Below are positions 44,374 through 55,804 of a DNA stretch of 64,000 bases, one piece after another; position 1 is the first letter of the stretch; each line of letters opens with the position of its first letter. Source of the stretch: Adiantum capillus-veneris (lineage: Eukaryota > Streptophyta > Polypodiopsida > Polypodiales > Pteridaceae); the NCBI GenBank assembly GCA_014529385.2, contig CM043959.1:3574358-3638357 (forward strand), read 5' to 3'. Both the position numbers and the translations under genes were made by a program. The notes under the pieces are model-generated. The model had not been told where the DNA came from and searched no databases. It saw only the letters and a list, made by a program, of their open reading frames with translations.

Positions 44374-46033
44374 TGTAATGGAATTTGCCTATTCAATTTG
44401 AGAGTAGCGGAATTTAATGAGAGTACTTTCAAGAAATGATTTTGTGAGCATAGCGGGTTGACATAATTGAAGATAGCAACATAATCATAGCAATTATTTA
44501 ACTTGGCATAGACAATACTTTTGCAAGAGAGAGAGTGTAGAGAACATGACAACAGTTGAGAACCGGATTTATGTGGAGCCGGTCCCCCCTCCAATAGGCA
44601 TTTGTATTATGATTTCTCCCATAAAGAGAGACTTGTTACAATACAGTCTTTGTGTTCCTTGTGACCTAGGTGATGCCATGAAGATGGAAGGCTTCATGCA
44701 TCACAAACATAACATAAACTTGAAGAAAGCTTTAACTATCCCAAGCCTCAATCCCAAGACCTCAAACACCTTCGAAGGTGGAGAGAGCTAGCAGGGAATG
44801 AGGGTAGGGAAGAGGAAGAAGAAACATTTCGTAGGAGAAAGAATTAGTTCCTCACTTATCATACTATTGTTGCTAGCATACATAATAACATAGTAATGAA
44901 GAAGAAGGAGATGGCAAGATTAAGCATTGAAGCATGGCTCTTGGTTGGATTTGCACTCCATAGCCAAGAGTGTTGGTGTAGGCTCTCAACCTCTACTTGC
45001 TTGGAGAAGGAGAGGGAGCTCTTGCACTTTGCATAGTACACAATGAGAGTGTTTGTGAGTGTGTGTGGGTGAGTATACCCCCTAAGCACCCCCCTAGCTT
45101 GCTTGGGTCGACCCCCCCCTTGTAGCTCATGCTTGAAGCTCATTGGACCCCTCCAGGCCTAGCCAATCACAAGCAGAAGCCATTACAAGCAACAGGGATA
45201 GCCTTGGGACAAGTGTCCCCCTTTCCCCTTTGAGAGAGAGAGGACTTGATAAATGCAAAAACAATTAGATAATTCAAGTAATTTATCATTGGACCCCTTT
45301 GAAGCCTAGCCAATAGGCTTCAAGTAACACATGAAGGTAACATGGGTAGGGACCTGACATGTGTCCTTGCTGCCTCTTCAAGCTGGGGCTTCCCTTGTGA
45401 GTGTGAGTGTGTGTTCTCTCTCTAATCCCTAGGAAAAGGGCTCGCCCCCCCTCTTGTAGGGATGCTTTTGACTTTAGGAGCTCAAGCACCTTAGTCATCA
45501 AGCATGACAAAGCACTTGGACTAGGGGGTATTCCCACAAGCATCTCAGGCAAGCATGTCAAGGCACCTCAAGCACCTTAATCAAGTGGCAAGTCAAGCAC
45601 CTCAAGCATGGAGTAAGTCAAGCACCTCAAGTACCTTAATCAAGCACCTCAAGCAGGACAAACACCTCAAGCACGACAAGCACCTCAAGCAGGACAAACA
45701 CCTCAAGCACGACAAGCACCTCAAGCAGGACAAAGCTTGGGCCGGGTTCCCACCTCAAGCTCAGCCCTAGCTTACCTAAGGTCAAAGGACTTTTACACAC
45801 ATTATTGGAGGTCTTCAATGAAGCTAACCCTAAGGTCTTATGCTCCATTGGTTAGCCTTGCTCTTGATAGACCATCTCCCATTTGGGCCCCTTTACTATT
45901 GGCCCTGTGTTGAGATAGATCTATAAGCACATATCTATATCTTAACACTTGTTCCCGTTTATTCTCCCACATTAAGTGATCAATTTAATATGAGAAAATC
46001 ATTTGGGTTGGTTAGATATTAGATTTTATGACA
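44374..46033. mobile_element. solo LTR D2 inserted in C-family protease
   Basis: 1,660 bp, TGTAATGG to TTATGACA, with the duplication AAGGG at 44,369-44,373 and 46,034-46,038. It splits the C protease motif between VILG and PFM. It is longer than D1, mainly through extra CAAGCACCTCAAGCA-type units at 45,593-45,735. Confidence 0.9.
45490..45735. repeat. short tandem repeat CAAGCACCTCAAGCA within D2
   Basis: A 15-base CAAGCACCTCAAGCA-like unit and variants (AGGACAAACACCT, ACGACAAGCACCT) repeat about a dozen times. A shorter version exists in D1, so unit number varies between copies. Confidence 0.85.
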
Positions 46034-47640
46034 AAGGGTCACCCCAAAATAACTTCAAAGTTGTTACCTTTTCCAAAATCTACTACAACAAAGGTATGTT
46101 CGTATTCTATCTTGCATGAGGATACAAGTACTTGTCCAACATTCTTAAGGGTTTCTCTACATATCAGTCTACTAGTTGCAATTTCATGCGGGTTTTCTTG
46201 AGAGCTGGTCTCTCCCATTTCTCCCAGATTCCTTTTGTAGCGATGGCTACTCCGGCCCCACTGTGAAGTATCGCTATTGTCTTTACTCCTTTGTATTTTA
46301 AAGGTAAGGTGTTTTAGGGCCATATGATGCTTTATGTAGGTGTTTTGTGTTGAGTATATATACATTACAATCTTCCCAACTCCGGCCCCACTGTAAAGTA
46401 TCGTTATTGTCTTTACTCCTTTACATCCTATAGTTGCTTTTCTAATCGTAGTATATAAAGACAATAGCTCACCCGTGTATTCATTCGTGAGATGCACCTT
46501 CGCATTGGTGAATCTCTTGAGGTAGGACATGTTGATTATGCTTGGTTTTGAGCTATATTTAATTTTAGGTTGCGTTCTTCCTCCACCATGAGATGTTCCA
46601 TCATTGTCTTCTCTTTTTAGCCTTACCATGGCCAACTACATTAATGTTAACTAGGTGCCATCAGCTCATTGTTTAGAAAAGTATATAGATTTTGCTTGGT
46701 GGTCCTAGTCCATAGCCTACTAGGCCTCTCACTTGATGAGGATTGATGGCCTTGCTTGGGCTTGTGGGGCCCATTTTCCACATGCTCCGGCTAGATTTTT
46801 CAACTTCATACCTCTTACCCCGGATTTGTGAAGAAGATGTCTCTACCATGAATTTTTCATCCATGCTTGCCTTCAAGACAGTGTGCTGCACAATCCGGGC
46901 TTCCATGGTTACTACCGACTCAACTCTCTTGGAGTCTTGTATTGATACTCCTAGCCAATAATGCACATTAATGGTTTCCTTAACTGCAACCTTCTTTACT
47001 ATGAAGCCTCATGTCTCCAATTCTAGGAACTCTGTAGCAGTCATGTTTGCTCCCTTTTCCATTGGCCATATACTTGGGACTCTTACAAGGCATTGAGTGA
47101 TTGTGTTATAGATTTTCCACGTGTGATCCACACTATCATTGCAGAACCACATAAATTGTGCCTTTGAGCCATTACCGTGAGCACTAACATCACACATTTT
47201 GCATGTCCAAACACCCCAAAAGGATGGTGCAACAATGCATGCACCAGTGTTCTTTATAATTTTTTTGCATTTATCCATTCTAGATCCTAACCACCCTTGA
47301 CATTGAACCTTGCTTCCGTTTGGTATATGACGGATTGCCCACATTGTCTTATGAATGTATGTCTCCTCAACCACTAGCCCACCGTTGTGTTCTTTGACTA
47401 CTTGATCAACCACTCTCGTAGTTGCTTGGAAACCGCTACGAGTTCGCAGGATGTTTTAAGTGAGGTACTCAAGTCGATGTGAAGCATTCTCCTCCTCACA
47501 ACTCACTATCCCAACCTGTTTTTGCTTACTGGCTACTATAATATTCTCTCCCTCCATTGTCGGTTGTTGATAGAAAGGTGTACCTCTCATTCCATCCTCG
47601 ATATCTCTAGCCATAGCAATTGGGTCTAGTGCTCGGCCTT
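46034..47640 (-). pseudogene. C-family gag-pro relic: upstream region and protease
   Basis: From 47,640 on minus: ALDPIAMARDIEDGMRG, a Cys-rich stretch (VQCQGWLGSRMDKCKKI, FWGVWTCKMCDVSAHG), then EKFMVETSSSQIRGKRYEVE, then a retropepsin region. The protease active-site segment occurs twice, VKTITILYSGAGVG (about 46,435-46,380) and VKTIAILHSGAGVAIAT (about 46,310-46,245). Both lack the catalytic Asp (Tyr or His instead). The later half, EYEHTFVVVDFGKGNNFEVI, matches B. Many frame breaks are present. The Cys-rich part has no clear counterpart in B and I do not recognise it. Confidence 0.65.
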
Positions 47641-48713
47641 GTTGTGCCCGACGAGCAAGTTTTTATGCAGATGATCCAGCTCTTTGATATCTACCCTCGA
47701 CAAAAGCAAGCATCTTCACACTTTGAAGAAAAGCGTTTGATAGGTCAGACAAGAATGCATCCTACAAGCTCAACATTTCTTTGTTTCCATTGCCAGCAAG
47801 TCAACTCGTGTGCTTTATTTCAACAAGGTTTGTAGTCGAAATGTACGACAGATTGTCCACTTCCTACAACATATTGCTATTATGGGATTGCATTTGAGCA
47901 CTAAAATACAAGACTCTTATCAAAAAAGTGTTTGGCAATGTTTACCCCAACAAAGTGTTTTCTGCAACGAGGGTTACTTAGCATTTGCAACAAGTTATAA
48001 TTGGACAGAGGTTTACTCTCCAATAAAGTCACCCATGTTATATTTATTGGAGAGTAAGCCTCTATGTGTATGAGTGAATTTACTCCTTAAGCATTTTAAA
48101 GCTCTATGTACACAAACACATTGTCACACATTGCTAGTTCTATATCATTTCCATCATTTGTTCTTGTATCTTGTCTTATTAGTGAACTAAGTAAACAAGC
48201 ATGTACCTTCCTTTTTGCGTTAGACATTTCACAATCTTGCTAATATAGTTTGATGATGATTTTGGGACAATATGACTATAATAAACAATACGCATGTATT
48301 AAGAATTCTATAGAGACATGGCATTGCTTGGGCTTGATCAAATAGTTCGGTGCAAAAATTTTGCTCACAATGTCAAACCTACTCAACAATGGATCTCATG
48401 AGATTGAAGTGATTACTCAAAAACTAATGCATTTTGGGTGCATTTTCAAGTTGCCATAGTAACTTACCATAGTTTGATATAAGGATCTATGGTCTTTCTA
48501 AAAGTTTTCTCTACACATTTATCCACATTTATGATAATTAGTTGATGACACAATTCAAAGATACAACAAGTAGTATCTCATTGATAATTTTTGTGGTTGG
48601 AAAGAAAATAATGATGATTGAAACACATAGCAAAGTACTATATCGTGGATAAAACTTCACCACATTTACAAAGTGGGAATTAGGAATTTCCCAAATTCAT
48701 TAATATGGTGTTT
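47641..48713. other. unassigned sequence between two C-family copies
   Basis: 47,641-48,073 has short open frames on plus without recognisable motifs. 48,074-48,713 is AT-rich and noncoding. No terminal repeat was found at its edges. Confidence 0.4.
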
Positions 48714-49855
48714 TGCAATTTCATGCGGGTTTTCATGAGATTCCTTTTGGAGCGATGACTACTCCGACGCCACTATGAATTATCGCTATTGTCTTTACTC
48801 CTTTGTATTTCAAAGGTAAGGTGTTTTAGGGCCATAGGATGCTTTATGTAGGTGTTTTGTGTTGAGTATATATACATTACAATCTCTCCAAATCCGGCCC
48901 CACTGTGAAGTATCACTATTTTCTTTACTCCTTTACATCCTATAGCTGCCTTCCTAATCGTAGTATATAAAGACAATAGCTCACCCGTGTATTCATCATT
49001 CGGGAGATGCACCTTCCCATTGGTGAATCTCTTGAGGTAGGACATGTTGATTATGCTTGTTTTTGAGCTAGATTTAATTGTAGGTTGCCTTCTTCATCCA
49101 CCATGAGGTGTTCCACCATTGTCTCCTCTTTTTAGGCTTACCATGGCCAACTACGTTAATGTTAACTAGGTGACATCAGCTCATTGTTTAGAAAAGTGTA
49201 TAGATTTTGCTTGGTGGTCCTAGTCCATAACCTACTAGGCCTCTCACTTGATGAGGATTGATGGCCTTGCTTGGGCTTGTGGGCCCATTTTTCACATGCT
49301 CGGGCTAGATTTTCCAACTTCATACCTCTCACCCCGGATTTGTGAAGAAGATGTTTCTACCATGAATTTTTCATCCATGCCTACCTTCAAGACAATGTGC
49401 TGCACAATCCGGACTTCCATGGTTACTGCTGACTCAAGTCTCTTGGAGGCTTGTATTGATAATCCTGGCCAATAATGCACTTTATTTGTTTCCTTATTTT
49501 CAACCTTCTACTATGAAGCCTCATGTCTCCAATTCTAGGAACTCCGAAGCAGTTATGTGTGTTCCCTTTTCCATTGGGCATATACTTGGAACTCTTATAG
49601 GGCATTGAGTGATTGTGTTACAGATTTGCCACGTGTGATCCACACTATCATTTCAGAACCACATGAATTGTGCCTTTGAACCATTACTTTGAGCACTAAC
49701 ATCACATGTGTCCCATGTCCAAACACCCCAAAAGGATGGTGCAACAATGCATGCACCCGTGTTCTTTATAATTTTTTTGCATTTATTGATTCTAGACCCT
49801 AACCATCCTTGACATTGAACCCTGCTTAACTTTGGTATATGACGGATTAGACAGG
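48714..49855 (-). pseudogene. duplicate C-family segment
   Basis: Direct duplicate of about 46,165-47,335, beginning at TTGCAATTTCATGCGGG and ending at GGTATATGACGGATT. It has the same order, Cys-rich VQCQGWLGSRINKCKKI, EKFMVETSSSQIRGERYEV and the doubled protease active-site segment (ILHSGAGFGEIV and a second, more decayed SGVGVVIA). It adjoins a Y fragment on its right at about 49,856. It is diverged from the first copy throughout, so the duplication is not recent. Confidence 0.65.
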
Positions 49856-50505
49856 ATCGTAGACATGTGCTGCCATTGTTGGCCACCCCACTACCCTATG
49901 TACATGATCAAAGCAAACCTAGCCTTTTCACAAGTCCCCACTCCCGTCTTGTCGCATTCTATTTACTAGTTGAACAACCAGATCCAAGGCCGTGGATATA
50001 AATTTTGAACACATGACATTTTTTGTTATGGTTTGTGGATTGCCCTAGAAGTAGCATACCGTGGAAAAACCTATCGTCGCATATTTTATTCAGCCGAATC
50101 AAGTGGGAATATGCACCTACTCCAATTCGTGTAGTAGTTGCTTCTCTCATCCAATGTTTAAACCTTACATTAATTTTACGTACATGCATGTCAACTAGAA
50201 GGAAGTGAAAAAGGTACGGAGACAAGCAAACAAAACAACACCTTTGCGTATGGATCAATGGTCTCATCTCCTCCAATATAGAGAGGAGCTCATTGCTTGT
50301 TAGTTGCTCCTTGTTTTCTTGAACTATCACTCCCATAACTATCTGCTATGCAAGATTCAATTGCAAATGCCTAGGTCCAGTCATTGGTGATTCATACACC
50401 ACATGAAACACAAGTTCTCTTGTTTGTTGAATTGTTGACTCCAAAACTCCCTTTGCGACGGGGTGGTTATGGTTACCAATGTGGATGAACAACCGAGTCC
50501 AGTTG
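49856..50505 (-). pseudogene. repeat Y fragment, inverted
   Basis: Matches the 3' part of Y on minus, including MGVIVQENKEQLTSNELLSI and MREATTTRIGVGAYSHLIRL (50,336-50,100), and extends further 3' than the copy at 13,228. It starts next to the LINE at about 50,505 with TACAACTGGACTCGG. It is a fragment only; its function is unrecognised. Confidence 0.5.
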
Positions 50506-51850
50506 TAGTGCATCCCTATTTGCTTGAGGGACTTGCATCCTCCTTGGGCACAATGTCCTCGTGAGAGATCTCCTTGTTTTTCATATTCTTTTCCTCATAT
50601 GCCTTGCGATGCATATGATTAGAAAATCTCTATCCATGCAAGCATAAAAGGGGGAATCATGATGAGGAATGTAGCAACCGGCTATAAAAATGGGTGCTCT
50701 TTTTGGTGTCACAATTTTAAGCCATACATAATGTTTGTACTTGTCATCATTCACAATTGATACAAAATCTTTCAATCCTTTCTTAACCATACATTCTAGC
50801 CCTTGTTGCCATCTTTGCTGCTTAAGATTCTTTGACCCCAAGTTTCAACAAGAAGTTCAACATCGGCTTTGCTTGTTAGTTCATATATGTCAACCCCCGC
50901 ATTCCATGGGTATCCATTGCAATTACAAAAGCATATTTTCAATTGTAACTCGATCTCATAGATCACACATCCCTATTTGCTGAAGGGACTTGCCTCCTCC
51001 TTGGGCACATTTTCTTCATGAGAGATCTCCTTGTTTTTCTTATTCTTTTCCTCATATGCCTTGCGACGCATATTTTTTGCTTAATAATGCGACCTTCACA
51101 TACAAAAAAATTTGAATCTCTCAAAGAGATCCAACTATTATCAAGGATAATCTTTCATTCGGTCTCATCCGGCATGGTACATACAATTGACCATTCTCCT
51201 GAGTGAGGAGCTCCTTGCTTACCCACTCTATGTGCTCCATAGACCATAACTCCGGACATGCCAAAGTGGGTTTTGAAGAAATCTTCCATAACAATGGCAA
51301 GAGAAGGAGGTGTCTCTAACTTATCTTCAAGAATTCCATGAATAACAATGTTCTTGTAACGTCGCTCCCGTTCCTTCCACTCCTCCACACCCACATCCTC
51401 AACGATCTTTGTTGAGCCATAGCTTGCATGAGTGAGGAATTAGGAACCACATTGTTACCACATAGATCAGCCCAAGACTTGTTTGTGCATACCTTTTTCA
51501 TGTTGCATACATCCCGACTCATGGTGTCAAATTTCTCCTCTTTCAATACATGGTCATGCTCTACTTTTCTCATGTGCTCCTTCAAAGCATTCAAGTCCAC
51601 AAGAGAGCATTTACATTCCTTGACTTCCTCTTCAAAATGCATCAACCATGTTGTTTGCATCTCAAGTGTCCTCTTGAGATTCTCATTCTCAACCACAAGC
51701 ACCCTTAGTGTGCCATTCTCCATTGCAAGTGCCCATAAGTCATTGGTTGGGTGGTTCTGTTTCTATCTCCACACTTAAGATATTTTGGATCATTTTTCAC
51801 AATGGTTGTGGACCTTGTTGAAGAAAAAGAACCCTTGCGAGTGTCGAAAG
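50506..51850 (-). mobile_element. second LINE copy, inverted and chimeric
   Basis: Minus-strand order: ORF1 start region (51,850-51,720), coiled coil (VVENENLKRTLEMQTTWLMH), the RNA-binding core in broken frames (ERRYKNIVIHGILEDK), an ORF1 tail with KKNKEISHEENVPKEEA-type sequence at about 51,060-50,965, and the endonuclease start (CNCNGYPWNAGV) to about 50,622. Then a second copy of the ORF1 tail sits at 50,620-50,510. The RT is absent. Frames are disrupted throughout. Confidence 0.7.
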
Positions 51851-52050
51851 ACACTGTAAGTAAAATAAGAGATGAGATTCAACTTTCTTGAATGTTTTGG
51901 CTTCACAAATGCTACTACAAAAATGCCTTCTATGCATAGAAGGATTTGTGCTCTTCGATTGAGGCTATATATCACCCAAGTTAAAGTTCAGATGAAGAAG
52001 TTATGATCAAAAGAGTAAAGTGTTGTCTACTAGGTCAAAAAATGGGTGCA

Positions 52051-52054
<4 letters not shown>
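51851..52054. other. LINE 5' flank
   Basis: AT-rich sequence ending in GGTGCACTATGAGAGAG, like the CGCCCACTATGAGAGAG before the GA array at 35,307. No gene recognised. Confidence 0.4.
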
Positions 52055-52097
<43 letters not shown>

Positions 52098-52312
52098 GAG
52101 GGGGGAGAGAGAGGGATGGAGGGATAGACAGAGAAAGAGAGATAGAGGTAGAGAGAGAGAGAGTCCGCGAGAAATGGAGAGAGAAGAGAGAAAAAGAGGG
52201 AGGGAGAATAGAAAGATATGGAGAGAGATAGATAAAGGGAAGAGAGAGAAAGAGAATAGGGAAAAAAAGAAGGGATAGATAAGAAAGATGTTTAGAGAAA
52301 TACATGGAGGGT

Positions 52313-52362
<50 letters not shown>
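52055..52362. repeat. GA-rich microsatellite region
   Basis: (GA) at 52,055-52,087, a 12-nt G run at 52,087-52,098, imperfect purine-rich sequence, then a second uninterrupted GA array at 52,316-52,362. It leads into repeat Y just as 11,675-11,737 does. Confidence 0.95.
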
Positions 52363-52368
<6 letters not shown>

Positions 52369-52379
52369 AAGGCTATAGA

Positions 52380-53717
52380 GAAGGGACAAAGACATTTATG
52401 CAAATAGAGATTGTCTATAAATATAGGCTTGGGTGTCAACTGAAATATATCTAGATAGCATGTAAGCTCCAATAGATTTTCCCAACGATGGCTTCAATCT
52501 CGTCATGCAAGGTGAGTTTGTTCTTGAGAATAGTTTAGGAGTGAACCTTTGTTACTTGATTGCCCTTCAAGATTTGCCATGGTCAATCCTAGAGATTATG
52601 AGGTTTGTAGTAACAACGAGATGTTTGCCATTATTTCTGCTTTGGATGGCAACATTCGGATTTAGGTGAAAGATGGTGTGACATTAGGTGATCAATTTCA
52701 ATTTGTATTGGATTCAACCTTGTCCACAAAGTTTATGTTGGTCACAAATATGGGTGTGGGTATGTCCTCAAGCTCAAATGTTTTGATTGTGGAGGTATCT
52801 AATAGCTGCAAATGATGAAAAAGAAGGTTTTTGGCTGGAAACTCAACCAAGAAACTTCAGGAAACATTTTATGTTCGCCAGGAATCAACACAAGATGTTT
52901 GGATAGAAGAAGAAAAGAAAGACACCAAAATATCTTCGGGTTCAAACCAGGTAGAAAAAAACACAAAGTGAAGATTTCTAGGTGTTCGATTAAGAAAAAG
53001 GTAGGTGAAGTTCCCTAGGTGTACAATAGAGATTGAGTTTATGAGCAGGACGTTGTGGCGATGGTGTTCCCAAAATGTTGGGGATGGAGAAGAAGTATGA
53101 TGGCCATTGTTGGGTCAAGCTTGTTCATTCTAGAATGAGGTATCCACCTTTAATCCAGAGAAGTAAATGTGGCGAACATCTCGTTTGAAAGAATAGCTCG
53201 TGCTTAATCCATGCAATGAGCAAACAACCAAAGGAAACTTCTTGGATAGGGAAGTTGCTAACTTCAATTTCACCAGTTGGTATGTTGAGCTCTGGAAACA
53301 AAACACGATGATGCTTCCAATGTGATTAGAGTCTAGTTCTCCTTTGAGAGTGTTCTTGTGTTGTCTATTACTTGCTCGTCTCGCTGACTACAACTGGACT
53401 TAGTTGTTCGTTCACATTGGTAACCATAACCACCCCGTCACAAAGGGAGTTTTGTGGTGAGCAATTCAACAAACAAGAGAACATGTGTCTCATGTGGTGT
53501 CTAAATCACCAATGACTGGACCTAGGCATTTGCAATTGAATCTTGCATAGTAGATGGTTATGGGAGCGATAGTTGAAGAAAACGAGGAGCATCTGGTGTC
53601 AAACTAGTAAATAGAATGCGACAAGACGGGAGTGGGGACTTGTGAAGAACATGTCTACGATCATGTACGTAGGGTAGTGGGGTGGACAACAATGGCAACA
53701 CATGTCTACGATCCTGC
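52380..53717 (+). pseudogene. repeat Y, second plus-strand copy
   Basis: Aligns with 11,745-13,000 and reaches further 3' to about 53,717. It keeps the TATAAATA box (about 52,416), the ATG at 52,488 followed by GCTTCAATCTCGTCATGCAAG and a GTGAGT, and the QFVLDSTLSTKFMLVTNMGV segment. The acceptor-like TTCTAG of the first copy is TTCAAG here. The HNH segment is changed (NHNHPV in a broken frame). Many stops are present. Confidence 0.45.
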
Positions 53718-54380
53718 GTAAGGCCAGCTCCACAACTGCCTACTTTTTCTTCGTTCATTTTTAGCTTTGTTTAATGATTAAACTTTGTAGGATTCAAGAA
53801 ATGAAAATGTTCCAATCTACAAGATGGAGGAAGAAGACACACATGCGTAGATAATGTTCTGGGAAATGATGAATTCAATGTTGTTGGATAGCGGACACCG
53901 TCCAATTGATTTTAGAGGATTTCATGGAAGATAAGGCTAGAGCAAATTGGAAACATATTTGAATTGTATTTAACGGAGGACCTGACAATGTTATGGAAGG
54001 AAAAGAACGCTCATGCTTCTTTCATTGGCAGCAAAGTTTGCAGATTCACACCATGCAATACGTGCATTAAAATTTCCAAGATGAGCACAAGCGTATGTGT
54101 GATTTGTGGCGTTTTGCAAGGATCAAAGAAGAGGTACCCACCTCGTACATGAGTTTTACGAGCTTGGTGGACTTATGGCCAAGTCCGCTTCAAATTTAAG
54201 TCTTGCAGCTTAGTGCTCGAAAAAAAACCTAGGTTTAATGTACTAACACCTATAAATTTTGAAATTTACCTCTAAATTTTATATTTGAAGGTGAGAAAAC
54301 CTACAATTTTTTTTAAAAAAATTAGTGTAATTCGGTGTAAAAACCTTCAAATTTTGTCAATTGACCTCTGGTGACCCAAT
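53718..54380. other. unassigned sequence
   Basis: A short Cys-containing plus-strand frame at 53,964-54,152 is the only notable item, and I cannot place it. 54,220-54,370 is AT-rich. Confidence 0.4.
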
Positions 54381-55326
54381 TGTTGGACGGGAAGCTACTC
54401 ACACACCCATGAAGTGCATGCAAACACTACCTAGATCAACATAATGTCAATCGAGGACACAGATGACACGATAGGCACACAGAGGAAATCTCTTAAGCTT
54501 GTCAGGCTGAGACCATCCTACACATACAACACTCTGGAAGGCCAACTAAACCACAATCAAGAACCTCACTGCCCTCAACTACACCACCTAGCCACATACA
54601 CACATACGAAAGGTAACTCACCTAATCATGCCAGATTCCTACAAAACTTAAGGAACACCATCCCCTCACTAGGATACACATGTCCCTAAGCTTCTACACT
54701 CAAAACCCATCTGCGGAAAACGCGTAGGATGACAGAGCCGAATTTTGAAAGTGCCCGAAACTGAAATTTATGAGTACCTATGCGTAGCTTATGTCGCCAC
54801 GATTCTATAGACTACTAGCACGCAGAAAACAGACATCGTTTGATACACTTACGACCACAATTAGCTCGTAGATGCGTCAACGTGTGCGCTTCGTCTCGCG
54901 TGGAATGCTTGGCGTTGTCGTGTATCTCTCCTCGAGCCCACAGCAATGGTGCAGTCAGATCTCCAATGTGTTGAGCAAGCAGGGCGTAGCAAGAGGATGA
55001 AGCTCACATTCACTCTCTTTCTCTCTCACACACAGTAGACGGCAGCGCCAAGTTTTGATTATGATTAAAAGTCTTCTTTACAAAATGACCTAGGTACCTT
55101 ATATACTAAGGCTACCTTAGGTTTAACCAAAAATGGGGTTGAAAGGGTCAAATGGCTTTGTATTTACAATCTGGAAGTGCCATTGCACCCCAGCTTCTGA
55201 AACTAGAATAACTACTCATTACAAATGACGTTTATAGCCATAATCCGCAGCATTTCATAACTCGCAAAAGATAAGACTTTTTTACGAAACTTGAGTTATG
55301 TGGTGTTGTTGACCCAGCGGTCAACA
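54381..55326 (-). mobile_element. B-family LTR (B2 3' LTR)
   Basis: 946 bp, minus-strand start TGTTGACCGCTGGGTCAACA at 55,326, end CCGTCCAACA at 54,381. It is preceded on its own strand by a polypurine tract, which makes it the 3' LTR of B2. The TATA box is at 55,098-55,105. It retains an approximately 31-bp segment missing from the B1 LTR. Confidence 0.9.
55098..55105 (-). promoter_or_regulatory. LTR TATA box, B2
   Basis: TATATAAG on minus in the same context as the B1 LTR. Confidence 0.55.
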
Positions 55327-55338
55327 TTCCCCCCTTCC
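55327..55338 (-). promoter_or_regulatory. B2 polypurine tract
   Basis: On minus, GGAAGGGGGGAA lies directly before the LTR start TGTTGACC. Confidence 0.88.
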
Positions 55339-55339
55339 G

Positions 55340-55570
55340 CGTGCACGTCGTCCCCGACATGACCTGATTGTCGATGGCGATGTGGTCTTTGTTGTCGTTT
55401 TGTTGTTGTAAAGAAAGTATAGACTATATCCTTTGCAGTAGCTTGTCTTGTTTGTCCAATCCGATGTACATAGTCTTCACATGATTCAAGAAAATCATAA
55501 TTGATGACGAACTTTATGTCTTTCACATCCACGCTCCGAGCTGCAACATCTTTTTGTGTCATTATAGGTC
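55340..55570 (-). pseudogene. captured DEAD-box helicase, C-terminal motifs
   Basis: Minus strand reads KDVAARSVDVKDIKFVINYD, then FLESCEDYVHRIGQTRQATA, then DIVYTFFTT. This is the end of the second RecA domain of DBP2/DDX5-type helicases: motif V (T-DVAARG-DV) and motif VI (HRIGRTGR), here with RG changed to RS and RTGR to QTRQ. The motif VI arginines matter for ATP hydrolysis, so the product would be inactive. It lies in sense with the element, directly upstream of the polypurine tract, and would be carried in element RNA. Confidence 0.85.
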
Positions 55571-55804
55571 TACTGCTAGATCTAAAATCAAAAGAACCCA
55601 ATGTCGTTTAACTTGACTCTTATCATCATGGATAGGGAAAGTTCCAACCATCACTTGCTCCAGCAAATCTGTCAATTCGGAGTATTTGTGATTCTCAGAA
55701 ACAACTTCTACAATCTGTAGAATTGAGTGATTGGCTTTCTGATCTTGTGAGGCAATGACAACTTTGTATGATTTATGCTGTGATGTTGACCCAGCGGTCA
55801 ACAC
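55571..55804 (-). pseudogene. captured DEAD-box helicase, linker segment
   Basis: Minus strand reads YKVVIASQDQKANHSILQIV, then EVVSENHKYSELTDLLEQVM, the inter-domain part of the same helicase class. The frame continues through KSQVKRHWVLL and stops. The sequence between this piece and the motif V/VI piece is missing, so the capture is internally deleted or was taken from non-adjacent exons. The upstream WPKQV..NPYK part present in the arms is replaced here by an LTR-start stub (55,784-55,803). Confidence 0.85.

Noticed and set aside
44374-46033. D elements as MITEs or miniature inverted-repeat DNA transposons
   Set aside because: Ends are TGT...ACA with 5-bp duplications and no long terminal inverted repeats, which fits solo LTRs better.
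47620-48073. Possible host gene on plus between the C copies
   Set aside because: Frames are short, contain no recognised motif and have no splice-consistent structure that I could support.
55340-55804. A functional host DEAD-box helicase gene
   Set aside because: Only fragments are present, DEAD and Walker motifs are absent, motif VI is changed and the piece is enclosed by element sequence and a polypurine tract.
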